Assembly: GCA_016789245.1 (NCBI GenBank)
Contig: JAEURM010000109.1
Coordinates: 1 to 6,562 of the forward strand
DNA: 6,562 nucleotides
From: Anaerolineales bacterium
Lineage (GTDB): Bacteria; Chloroflexota; Anaerolineae; Anaerolineales; UBA6663
Direction of reading: 5' to 3'
Shown here: positions 1-6,217 of the stretch, piece after piece
How the letters are laid out: every line of letters begins with the position of its first letter
Numbering within the stretch: the stretch's first letter is position 1
Position numbers and translations under genes: made by a program
The notes under the pieces: generated by a model
Told to the model about the DNA's origin: nothing
The model's input: only the letters and a program-made list of their open reading frames with translations
The model's database searches: none

Positions 1-3000
1 CACCCAAACCAACCTCGGCACGGAAGGCCGCACCCGCCTCCTCCGCGAAGCCCGCGCCGCCGCCCGCCTCAACCATCCCAACATTGTGAGCGTGTTTGAT
101 GCCGGAGAAGGCGAGGACGGCACGCCCTTCATTGTGATGGAGTGGGTGGATGGCCAATCACTTTATCAACGCTGGCCCCTGCCGCCGGAAGAAATTTTCA
201 GTACCGCCAAGCAAATTTGCGCCGCGCTAGAGCACGCGCATACCAGCCAAATTGTTCACCGTGACTTAAAGCTGGAGAACGTTTTGCTCACCACTACTGG
301 CCAAGTAAAGCTAACGGATTTTGGCCTCGCGCGCTCTGTAGCTTCACGCGTGACGCAAGAAGGCTCCCTCACCGGCACGGTGTTTTATATTGCGCCGGAA
401 CAAATCATGGGGCAAGCCGTGGATGGCCGCACGGATTTATACGCGTTGGGCGTAGTGCTGTATGAACTCACCACGGGCAAACTGCCCTTCAATGCTGAAG
501 ATCCACTCGCCGTGCTCTCACAACACTTGTATGCGCCCATCGTGCCGCCGCGCACCCACCAGCCAGAACTTTCACCCGCGCTGGATGAGTTGATTGTGCG
601 GCTGTTGGCGAAAGCCCCGGACGAGCGGCCCGCCTCTGCCGGGGAAGTTTTGCACGCGCTGGAAGCGATTGAACGGGGCGCAACGGCGGGTAGCGAAAGC
701 CCCGCCTCGCCTTTAGATAGGTTGGTGCGTGGCCGTCTCATAGGCCGTGAAGCCGAGCGTGCCGAAATGACGGCGCTGTGGAAACAAGTAAAGGCTGGCG
801 AGAGCCAAGTGCTCCTCATCAGTGGTGAGCCAGGCATTGGCAAAACACGCTTGGTGCGGGAGTTGATGACGCTCGTAGAAGTTTCCGGCGGCGCGGCCTA
901 CATGGGCGAGTGCTACGCCGAGGGCAGTGCGCCGTACGCGCCTTTGGCGCAAATTGTGCAAGCGGCCTCGCCACTTACTGCCCCTCTCCCCACGGGTGAG
1001 GAGGCCGGGGGTGAGGGAGAATTGCCGCAACTCATCCTCGCCGATTTGCTCACCATTGCGCCCGCCCTGCACTCCCAGTTTCCCAACGTGCCGCACAACC
1101 CGCCGCTAGAGCCACAAGCGGAGCAACAACGGCTGTTTGAAAGTGCGCTGGAATTATGCGCACGGCAAGCTCGCCGCCAGCCGCTCTGTTTGGTGCTGGA
1201 TGACGCCCACTGGGCGGATAGTGGCACCCTCTACCTCATCCGCCACTTGGCCCGCCGCCTGCGCAGTTTGCGGCTTCCGGTTTTGCTAGTGCTCACGTAC
1301 CGAGAAGTGGAGTTAGACCAATCTCGCGCGCTGAATGATGTGGTGGCCGATTTGCAACGCGAGCGCTTGGCCGCCCGGCTAAAACTTACGCGGCTAACAC
1401 GCGAGCAAGCCCGCACTTTGTTGGAAGTAATGTTTGAGACGGAAATCTCTGATGAATTGCTGGATGATTTGTACCGCGAGACGGAGGGCAACCCGTTCTT
1501 TATTGAAGAAGTGTGCAAAGCGCTGGTGGAGCAGGGCGCCATTTACCGTGAAAACGGCACTTGGCAACGGCGCGATTTAGCGAGCCTGCAAATTCCGCAA
1601 AGCGTACGCGTGGCCATTCAATCGCGTGTAAGCCAACTCTTGGATGCGGCGCAAACGGCTTTACGGTTGGCGGCTGTAATTGGCCGTGAGTTTGATTTTC
1701 CTCTGCTTTTGCGCGCCGGTGAGCTTAACGAGGACGCGTTAGTGGAAGCGTTAGAAACGGCCGAGCGTGCGCAACTGATTGAAGAATTGCGCGGCGTGCG
1801 CAATGCTGGGCGCGAGGCGTTTACGTTTGTGCACGCCCTCATCCCGGCCGCCCTCCGTGAGAGTGTGAGTGGTTTGCGCCGCCACCGCATGCACAAGCGG
1901 GTGGCCGCCGCGCTGGAGCAACTGCGCCCCGATGATTTTGAAACTTTGGCCTATCACTACGGCCAAGCTGGTGATGAAACCCGCGCACGGCTGTATTACC
2001 GCAAAGCCGGAGACCGCGCCCGCGCCGTGTATGCCAATGATGATGCCATTCGGTTTTACACTGAAGCACTGACGCTGATGCCCGAGGGTGAATCAGACCA
2101 ATTTGAACTGTTGGCCTCCCGCGCACGGCTGTATGATTTTGTGGGCCGCCGCCCCGAGCAAAAAACAGATGTGGAAGCCTTAACAGCTTTGGCCGAAAAA
2201 CTGGATGATGATGCGCGCCGGTTGGAGGCTCTGCTGGCGCAAGGCGATTATGAGGCGGCGGTGGGCTTTGTGGGCAAAGACTCGCAGGCCCAGCGGGCGG
2301 TGGAACTGGCGCGCCAACTCAAAGACCCAGCGCGCGAGGGCCGCGCCTTAATTCAACTGGGCTGGATTACGCGACTCTTAAACAACTTCACCCAAAGCCG
2401 GGATGCCTTGCGCGCCGCCGCTGAGATTTTTAAGCGCGAAGGGTTACTAAGCGAAGCGGCAGAAAGCTTGCACACGCTCTCTTTGGTATTGAGTGATTTG
2501 AATGAAATGGCTGAAGCGCAAACCATTGTGCGGGAAGCTTTGGCGTTGAGCCAGCAAGCCAAAGATAAACGGCAAGAAGCTACCAGTTTGCGCCGGATTG
2601 CCATTTTGCTGAAGGATGAAGACAAAGACGAGGAAGCGTTGCGAGTGGCCGAGCAGGCGTTGGCTCTGCATCGGCAGTTGGGAGACCGAGAATCTGAGTG
2701 CCATGCGTTGAACATTATCGGCATGCTTCACCGCAGTTTGGGCCGCCCCTTACTGGCGGAAAATTATATACGCCAATCTATTGAACTCGCCGAAGCCATC
2801 AACTCCAGCGTTGGGTACATCAACGCTATTGGCAATTACTACTTCACCTACCTCGTCAGCCGCCAATACGAAGCTTGCCTAAACTTTATTCAAAATGAAT
2901 TGCTCCGGCCTTTTGTTCAGCAGAACCATACCATCCCCAACATCTTGTGCCTCAACTTATCCGGCGTGCTGGCGGATATTGGGCAACATGAGCGCACGTT

Positions 3001-3637
3001 AGCCATTCAGGCTGAAATCCCCCTAGAGATTCACAAACTCTTCGGCTCCACACTCAAGGCTGATGGAATCCGCGCGTTGGCGGAATTGGGGCGATTTGCA
3101 GAATCACGCTCGTTGGCGCAAAGGCAGGTGGAATTATCCCGCACGGAAAATAGCCCGCTGAATTTGGCCCGCAACCAATATGAGTTGAGCTATGTGTTAT
3201 TACTGGAATCTGAAGCTGGCTCAGAAGATGCAACACTCTTGCCCCAAGCGTTAACCGCCATTGATGAAGCCTTGCAGATTGGCGGTGGCCATAAATTTTT
3301 TGATGGCATGGCCTACGGCCAAAACTACAAAGCGGAATTTTTATTGGCGCTGGGCCAATTGCCAGAAGCGTTGGCGGCCTCAGAAAAGTGCTTAGATTAT
3401 TCTGAGCGGCGTCATCTCACCAGTTACTTTTTGTATGAGCGTTTTTGGAGCACACACGCGCGGATTCTGCGGGCCGTGGGCCGCACCAGCGAAGCGGATG
3501 AGTATTTGCGCCGCGCGCATGATTTGATGAACCAAGTGGCGGTGAAATTTACGGACGCCGAGTTGCGGCGTGGCTGGCTAGAAAACGTCCGCGCCAACCG
3601 GCACATTCAGGCGGATGTAGCGAAATATTTAGCGTGA
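1..3637 (+). CDS. Hanks-type Ser/Thr kinase fused to AAA_16/STAND ATPase and TPR repeats (5' partial)
   Basis: This is a signalling protein that probably phosphorylates target proteins on Ser/Thr, with an attached NTPase switch and a TPR binding scaffold. The reading frame is open from base 2, so the gene begins upstream; the glycine loop and VAIK lysine are outside the window. The GTG at 86 is not the real start, because the codons before it encode helix alphaC (REARAAARLNHPNI). Counting residues from that GTG codon: catalytic loop HRDLKLEN 58-65, DFG 78-80, APE 103-105, subdomain IX Asp117, kinase end near 195. Next comes an AAA_16 domain with Walker A GEPGIGKT 247-254 (bases 824-847), Walker B LCLVLDDAHWAD 367-378, GNPFF 468-472 and a winged-helix-like AAVIGREFD 529-537. 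Helical TPR-like repeats run from about 620 to 1155. All visible kinase catalytic residues are present, so an active RD kinase is likely. At least 1211 codons are present. Domain order matches PknK of Mycobacterium; a specific role is unknown. No membrane segment is seen in this part. Confidence 0.93.
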   Translation, partial: TQTNLGTEGRTRLLREARAAARLNHPNIVSVFDAGEGEDGTPFIVMEWVDGQSLYQRWPLPPEEIFSTAKQICAALEHAHTSQIVHRDLKLENVLLTTTGQVKLTDFGLARSVASRVTQEGSLTGTVFYIAPEQIMGQAVDGRTDLYALGVVLYELTTGKLPFNAEDPLAVLSQHLYAPIVPPRTHQPELSPALDELIVRLLAKAPDERPASAGEVLHALEAIERGATAGSESPASPLDRLVRGRLIGREAERAEMTALWKQVKAGESQVLLISGEPGIGKTRLVRELMTLVEVSGGAAYMGECYAEGSAPYAPLAQIVQAASPLTAPLPTGEEAGGEGELPQLILADLLTIAPALHSQFPNVPHNPPLEPQAEQQRLFESALELCARQARRQPLCLVLDDAHWADSGTLYLIRHLARRLRSLRLPVLLVLTYREVELDQSRALNDVVADLQRERLAARLKLTRLTREQARTLLEVMFETEISDELLDDLYRETEGNPFFIEEVCKALVEQGAIYRENGTWQRRDLASLQIPQSVRVAIQSRVSQLLDAAQTALRLAAVIGREFDFPLLLRAGELNEDALVEALETAERAQLIEELRGVRNAGREAFTFVHALIPAALRESVSGLRRHRMHKRVAAALEQLRPDDFETLAYHYGQAGDETRARLYYRKAGDRARAVYANDDAIRFYTEALTLMPEGESDQFELLASRARLYDFVGRRPEQKTDVEALTALAEKLDDDARRLEALLAQGDYEAAVGFVGKDSQAQRAVELARQLKDPAREGRALIQLGWITRLLNNFTQSRDALRAAAEIFKREGLLSEAAESLHTLSLVLSDLNEMAEAQTIVREALALSQQAKDKRQEATSLRRIAILLKDEDKDEEALRVAEQALALHRQLGDRESECHALNIIGMLHRSLGRPLLAENYIRQSIELAEAINSSVGYINAIGNYYFTYLVSRQYEACLNFIQNELLRPFVQQNHTIPNILCLNLSGVLADIGQHERTLAIQAEIPLEIHKLFGSTLKADGIRALAELGRFAESRSLAQRQVELSRTENSPLNLARNQYELSYVLLLESEAGSEDATLLPQALTAIDEALQIGGGHKFFDGMAYGQNYKAEFLLALGQLPEALAASEKCLDYSERRHLTSYFLYERFWSTHARILRAVGRTSEADEYLRRAHDLMNQVAVKFTDAELRRGWLENVRANRHIQADVAKYLA
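981..1020. repeat. GC-rich hairpin repeat inserted inside the ATPase coding region
   Basis: Bases 982-991 (CCCTCTCCCC) pair with 1008-1017 in a 10-position stem with a single T-T mismatch at 987/1012 and a 16-base loop. The base composition (runs of C, then runs of G) differs sharply from the flanks. It is translated in frame as APLPTGEEAGGEGE, a Gly/Pro/Glu-rich stretch at residues 299-312 (counted from the codon at 86) between Walker A and Walker B of the kinase-ATPase. From memory, PLPTGEG..-type peptides arise where a widespread CCCTCTCCC/GGGTGAGGG repeat has inserted in genes of Chloroflexota and other bacteria. The insertion reading is an inference; the stem and composition are directly visible. 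Confidence 0.6.
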
Positions 3638-3654
3638 TGCATGATGCACAACGC

Positions 3655-3689
3655 GCGATACGGAATACGTGTTGCGTATTCTGTAGCGC
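3655..3689. repeat. Imperfect intergenic hairpin between the kinase and Memo genes
   Basis: TACGGAATACG (3659-3669) pairs with CGTATTCTGTA (3675-3685) around the loop TGTTG, with one G-T pair. Beyond an A-G mismatch the stem continues with GCG (3655-3657) and CGC (3687-3689), giving 14 pairs. No T-run follows, so it is not a canonical intrinsic terminator. The alternating ATACG/CGTATT words resemble a short repeat family (ATACGCAATACG-like) that I recall from spacers of Chloroflexota genomes. It could also protect or attenuate a kinase-Memo read-through transcript. Just upstream the 7-mer TGATGCA is repeated in tandem (3635-3648), overlapping the kinase stop codon. Confidence 0.55.
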
Positions 3690-3707
3690 ATAAAATCCTG
3701 AACCTTT

Positions 3708-3712
3708 GAGAG
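3708..3712 (+). promoter_or_regulatory. Ribosome binding site that supports the TTG start of the Memo gene
   Basis: GAGAG lies 7 bases before TTG at 3720. The frame is closed by TGA at 3699-3701, and no ATG or GTG lies between that stop and 3720, so TTG is the only upstream candidate that keeps the N-terminal domain. A TAAAAT at 3691-3696 resembles a -10 box, but I find no convincing -35 at the right distance, so an independent promoter here is only possible. Confidence 0.55.
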
Positions 3713-3719
3713 CAATCTA

Positions 3720-4928
3720 TTGAACCCCAAACTCCGCACTTTAGATATTCGCCCCTACCAGCAAGACGGCCAAAACTTTTTTCTCGTCCGAGACCCACTG
3801 CAAATTACTGAAGCGGTGCTGTTGATACCGTATCAGCTTGGCCCAGTGCTGATGCTGTGCAATGGCGATTGGGATGCGCACGCCATGAACGGTATTTTGC
3901 GTTTGCAGTACGGCGTGCAGTTTGAGCCGGAGGTTTTGGAGAGCGTGTTGAACATGCTGGATGAAGCGCTGTTGTTTGAAAATGAGAGCTTTGAAGAAGC
4001 CCGGGCGCGCGCACTGGCAGAGTATCGGCAAGCGCCGTTCCGTTTGCCATCACTGGCCGGGGCGGGCTACCCCGCTGAACCCGCAGACTTAAAGCAACAG
4101 TTTGATGCGTACTTGGAAGAAGCCGGTGAGGTGCCATTGGCTTCCGCCGAAGCGCGTGGCGTGCTTAGCCCGCACATTGATTACGCGCGGGGTGGGGCGG
4201 TGTACGCGCAAGTGTGGAAGAAGGCCGCAGAACTGGCCCGCCGCGCGGAGTTGGTGGTTTTGCTCGGCACAGATCATTATGCAGATACGCCGGGAAGCTT
4301 AACGCTGACGCGCCAAAACTACGCTACGCCCTACGGCGTTTTGCCCACCGCCGTTGAGTTAGTAGATGAGCTAGCCCAAGCCATTGGTGAAGAAGCGGCC
4401 TTTGCTGGTGAATTGCGCCATCGCGGTGAACATTCTTTGGAATTGGTAGCCGTGTGGCTTCATCACATGCGGCGTGGCCAGCCAGTGCCGCTGGTGCCGG
4501 TACTTACTGGCTCGTTTAGTGAGCACATTCAAGCCGGGCAATCACCCTTGGCCAATGCCACCGTACAAGCCGTCATTGAGCGGCTTCAGCAACTTACGGC
4601 GGGTAAACGCGTGCTTTACGTGGCTTCGGGTGATTTATCCCACGTCGGGCCAGCGTTCAATGGTGAGTCACTGGATGCTGAAGGCAAGGCAAACTTGCAA
4701 GTGGCCGATAAAGAAGTGTTAACGCGGATGTGTGCGGGTGATGCGGAAGGTTTTTACGCCAGTATCCAACGCGTTGGCGATGCTAATAATGTATGTGGCC
4801 TTTCGCCCGTGTACTTTACGCTGAAAGCGCTGGGGGCTACGGAAGGGGAGTGTGTGGCCTACGCTACTTGCCCAGCGGATGAGAACAACACGTCTGTGGT
4901 AACGGTGGCCGGTGTGGTGTTTGAATAG
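3720..4928 (+). CDS. amrB: Memo family protein (AmmeMemoRadiSam system protein B) with N-terminal extension
   Basis: This 402-residue protein has a Memo domain related to extradiol dioxygenase LigB folds; the bacterial family's reaction is not settled. The domain begins near residue 107 with LAGAGYPAEPADL, matching the family's usual AGxFYP opening. Key visible motifs are SPHIDYARGG (150-159, His152), LLGTDHY (181-187, His186), GEHSLE (236-241, His238), SGDLSHVG (303-310, His308) and NNVCG (356-360, Cys359). By position, His152, His186 and Cys359 correspond to the human MEMO1 iron ligands His49, His81 and Cys244. Typical Memo proteins have about 260-300 residues; here about 100 are added in front, with an LVRDPL...LCNGDWD...LDEALLFE pattern resembling a PqqD-like winged helix (inference). 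The usual partners, AMMECR1 (AmrA) and a radical SAM protein, are not in the window. It lies 82 bases after the kinase gene on the same strand and faces menA. No signal peptide is seen, so it is likely cytoplasmic. The start is TTG. Confidence 0.9.
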   Translation: MNPKLRTLDIRPYQQDGQNFFLVRDPLQITEAVLLIPYQLGPVLMLCNGDWDAHAMNGILRLQYGVQFEPEVLESVLNMLDEALLFENESFEEARARALAEYRQAPFRLPSLAGAGYPAEPADLKQQFDAYLEEAGEVPLASAEARGVLSPHIDYARGGAVYAQVWKKAAELARRAELVVLLGTDHYADTPGSLTLTRQNYATPYGVLPTAVELVDELAQAIGEEAAFAGELRHRGEHSLELVAVWLHHMRRGQPVPLVPVLTGSFSEHIQAGQSPLANATVQAVIERLQQLTAGKRVLYVASGDLSHVGPAFNGESLDAEGKANLQVADKEVLTRMCAGDAEGFYASIQRVGDANNVCGLSPVYFTLKALGATEGECVAYATCPADENNTSVVTVAGVVFE

Positions 4929-4948
4929 CTAACCTTACGCAAGCCGTC

Positions 4949-4968
4949 ACTCCCGCGGAAGCGGGAGT
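4949..4968 (+). terminator. Hairpin after the Memo gene, possible terminator
   Basis: ACTCCCGC and GCGGGAGT form a perfect 8-bp stem capped by GGAA, a GNRA tetraloop when transcribed on the + strand. It starts 21 bases after the Memo stop codon. There is no U-tract, so it may act as a weak, factor-assisted or 3'-end-protecting structure rather than an intrinsic terminator. It is one half of the REPIN-like element. Confidence 0.4.
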
Positions 4969-4986
4969 CCATGATAGCGGCAGTGG

Positions 4987-5006
4987 ATACCCGCTTTCGC
5001 GGGTAT
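4987..5006 (-). terminator. Hairpin after menA, possible terminator
   Basis: Read on the - strand, ATACCCGC and GCGGGTAT form a perfect 8-bp stem with a GAAA (GNRA) tetraloop, about 70 bases beyond the menA stop. No U-tract follows. It is the other half of the REPIN-like element, so each converging transcript meets a GNRA-capped hairpin in its favourable orientation. Confidence 0.35.
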
Positions 5007-5074
5007 GACATGTTCATGAAACTACGCTCAACTGTATAGCGGAAAGTTAATTGGTAGAAAACGCTGTGGTGTAT

Positions 5075-5977
5075 TTAGGGTGGTATCAACAACCCCACCG
5101 CCAGTAACAGCCCAAACAACAACTCCAATTGCCCGGTGCCGCCGAGCGCGGCGTTGAGCGGGCGGCCCGTTACCGTAAAAACAATGCGCGTAACCTGTAC
5201 GGCACGCGGCACGGAAACCAGCGTGAGCAAAACGCCGAGGGGTGCTAAGCCGCTGAGCCACAAACCTAACGGCACGACGTAAGCGGCAATCACTAACAAC
5301 GCGTATTCAATCTGTGCGCCGCGCGGCCCCAAGCGCACGGCCAGCGTTCGTTTTCCGGCGGCGCGGTCAGTTTCCACATCGCGCAAGTTGTTCACCACTA
5401 TGATGGCGGTGGCCAGCAAGCCCATGGGCACCGCCGCCCACCATACCAGCGCCGTCACTTCCCCGGCTTGCACGTAGTACGTGCCGCACACGGCGGCCAG
5501 CCCAAAAAAGATGAAGACAAACACTTCACCCAGGCCGTTGTAACCCAACGGAAATGGCCCGCCCGTGTATGCAATGCCCGCCAAAATAGAAAACACACCG
5601 ATGAGCAGAATGGGCCAGCCGCCCACCCAAATGAGATACAGGCCAATCAGCGCCGCGAGGCCAAACACAATCCACATTCCAATAAAAACTTGTTGCGGCG
5701 TAAGTAAACCGGCTTGCGTTACACGCGTGGGGCCAAGCCGTTCATGAGTATCTGCGCCTTTAAGAAAATCAAACGCATCATTGGCAAAATTAGCGCCAAT
5801 CTGAATTAACAGTGCGCCGAGCAATGCCGCCAGTGCCGGCCAGAGTTGAAAAGTATTGGCGTGGGCGGCCAAGGCCGCTCCCACAATCACTGGCGCGGCG
5901 GCGGCGGGCAGAGTGCGTGGCCGCGCGGCCATGAGCCAGATTTTAAAAGTCGAAGGACGAGTGGTGAAAGATTGCAT
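5075..5977 (-). CDS. menA: 1,4-dihydroxy-2-naphthoate prenyltransferase (UbiA family)
   Basis: This integral membrane enzyme joins a polyprenyl diphosphate to 1,4-dihydroxy-2-naphthoate, giving demethylmenaquinone, the penultimate step of menaquinone synthesis. The 300 residues match the usual MenA length (about 290-310). The opening MAARPRTLPAAAAPVIVG (16-33) is typical of MenA. The first Asp-rich motif NDAFDFLKGAD (66-76) fits the NDxxDxxKGxD pattern that binds Mg-diphosphate, and the second NNLRDVETDRAAGKRTL (196-212) fits the MenA NNxRDxxxDxxxGKxTL pattern. TYYVQ and YTGGPFPLGYNGLGE (137-151) also fit. About eight or nine hydrophobic segments cover 27-62, 98-137, 152-195, 225-258 and 284-298. 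The ATG at 5977 has no Shine-Dalgarno sequence but sits just below a perfect TATAAT, suggesting leaderless translation. No other men gene is in the window. A related UbiA substrate cannot be excluded, but MenA is the best fit. The gene converges on the Memo gene. Confidence 0.92.
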   Translation of the reverse strand: MQSFTTRPSTFKIWLMAARPRTLPAAAAPVIVGAALAAHANTFQLWPALAALLGALLIQIGANFANDAFDFLKGADTHERLGPTRVTQAGLLTPQQVFIGMWIVFGLAALIGLYLIWVGGWPILLIGVFSILAGIAYTGGPFPLGYNGLGEVFVFIFFGLAAVCGTYYVQAGEVTALVWWAAVPMGLLATAIIVVNNLRDVETDRAAGKRTLAVRLGPRGAQIEYALLVIAAYVVPLGLWLSGLAPLGVLLTLVSVPRAVQVTRIVFTVTGRPLNAALGGTGQLELLFGLLLAVGLLIPP

Positions 5978-5983
5978 GTGGAA

Positions 5984-5989
5984 ATTATA
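5984..5989 (-). promoter_or_regulatory. menA -10 box, probable leaderless promoter
   Basis: On the - strand a perfect TATAAT ends 6 bases before the menA ATG, so transcription would be expected to start at or within a base or two of the A of ATG. No purine-rich ribosome binding site is present in the upstream bases (ATTTCCAC before ATG). The -35 region is poor (AGTCTG at a 17-base spacing), so activation by a regulator is possible. Confidence 0.5.
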
Positions 5990-6009
5990 TGCGGAATGTT
6001 ATTGGCCAG

Positions 6010-6020
6010 ACTTCGGAAGT
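6010..6020. promoter_or_regulatory. Dyad ACTTCGGAAGT, candidate operator copy 1
   Basis: ACTT and AAGT form an inverted repeat around CGG. It lies just upstream of the poorly conserved -35 region of the menA promoter and is matched by a near-identical dyad 53 bases away. A regulator binding here is an inference from symmetry, repetition and position only. Confidence 0.3.
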
Positions 6021-6062
6021 GAGCGCCGATAAAACTCGAATACGGTGAGGCAGATAGTGCGT

Positions 6063-6073
6063 ACTTCCTAAGT
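6063..6073. promoter_or_regulatory. Dyad ACTTCCTAAGT, candidate operator copy 2
   Basis: This has the same ACTTC..AAGT frame as the dyad at 6010-6020 (9 of 11 bases identical), with start-to-start spacing of 53 bases, close to five helical turns. That spacing would put both sites on the same face of the DNA. Confidence 0.3.
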
Positions 6074-6083
6074 CTCAACACCT

Positions 6084-6110
6084 ATCTGCGAAAATCTGCG
6101 TTCATCTGCG
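6084..6110. repeat. Three ATCTGCG words at exact 10-bp period
   Basis: ATCTGCG occurs at 6084-6090, 6094-6100 and 6104-6110, each followed by three bases (AAA, TTC, TCC). The spacing equals about one helical turn. The last two units resemble a dispersed ATCTGCGTTCATCTGCGT repeat that I recall from spacers of several environmental phyla, so this may be a decayed mobile-type repeat rather than a binding array. Confidence 0.6.
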
Positions 6111-6172
6111 TCCCAAAATAGTTCAAACCATGAAACTTTAAGGTTTAATGACATATTTTAAGCAAAAAATTA

Positions 6173-6201
6173 TTGACGCTCTAACTGATTATGGTTAGGA
6201 T
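6173..6201 (+). promoter_or_regulatory. Sigma70-like promoter of the ATP-grasp gene
   Basis: TTGACG (6173-6178, 5 of 6 consensus) and TAGGAT (6196-6201, 4 of 6) are separated by 17 bases. The start would fall near 6208, giving a leader of about 92 nt. An AT-rich tract with AAAAAATTATT directly upstream could serve as an UP element. Further upstream, AAAC-n-TTAA-n-GTTT (6133-6146) is a near-perfect dyad of unknown meaning. Confidence 0.6.
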
Positions 6202-6217
6202 GCGAAATAGTTAGCAA

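Larger units (their letters stand above)
4946..5009. repeat. REPIN-like pair of inverted hairpin repeats in a convergent spacer
   Basis: Two 26-base units lie head to head: unit 1 at 4946-4971 and unit 2 at 4984-5009 on the opposite strand, with 12 bases between. Both read GTCA, two variable bases, CCCGCG, one variable base, AAGCGGG, two variable bases, TCCA. Each unit is itself a perfect 8-bp hairpin. The five differences between them are two compensatory stem pairs and one loop change. The arrangement matches REP doublets (REPINs) moved by RAYT-type transposases, and resembles a CCCGCGAAAGCGGG repeat common in many bacterial spacers. No RAYT gene is in the window. Confidence 0.75.

Noticed and set aside
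86..88. GTG at 86 as the start of the kinase gene
   Set aside because: The frame stays open to the window edge and the upstream codons encode the conserved kinase helix alphaC, so starting at 86 would remove essential kinase parts.
385..843. 152-codon open frame on the - strand opposite the kinase domain
   Set aside because: It lies fully antisense to a well-supported kinase gene, its translation has low complexity (Ser/Arg/Pro rich) and no recognisable domain. It is a by-product of GC-rich codon use in the real gene.
3672..3696. A promoter TTGCGT...TAAAAT for the Memo gene
   Set aside because: The spacing is only 13 bases and TTGCGT lies within the hairpin repeat; the -10-like TAAAAT alone is too weak to call a promoter.
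5468..5707. 79-codon open frame on the + strand opposite menA
   Set aside because: It is antisense to conserved MenA coding sequence, has an implausible Lys/Gln/Asn-rich translation and no ribosome binding site.
5887..6081. 64-codon open frame on the - strand overlapping the menA start
   Set aside because: It is in another frame, overlaps the conserved N-terminus of MenA and the promoter elements, and shows no family resemblance.
6084..6110. CRISPR or plasmid-type iteron array
   Set aside because: Three 7-mers at a 10-bp period are far too short for CRISPR repeats and spacers, and no replication gene or cas gene is near.
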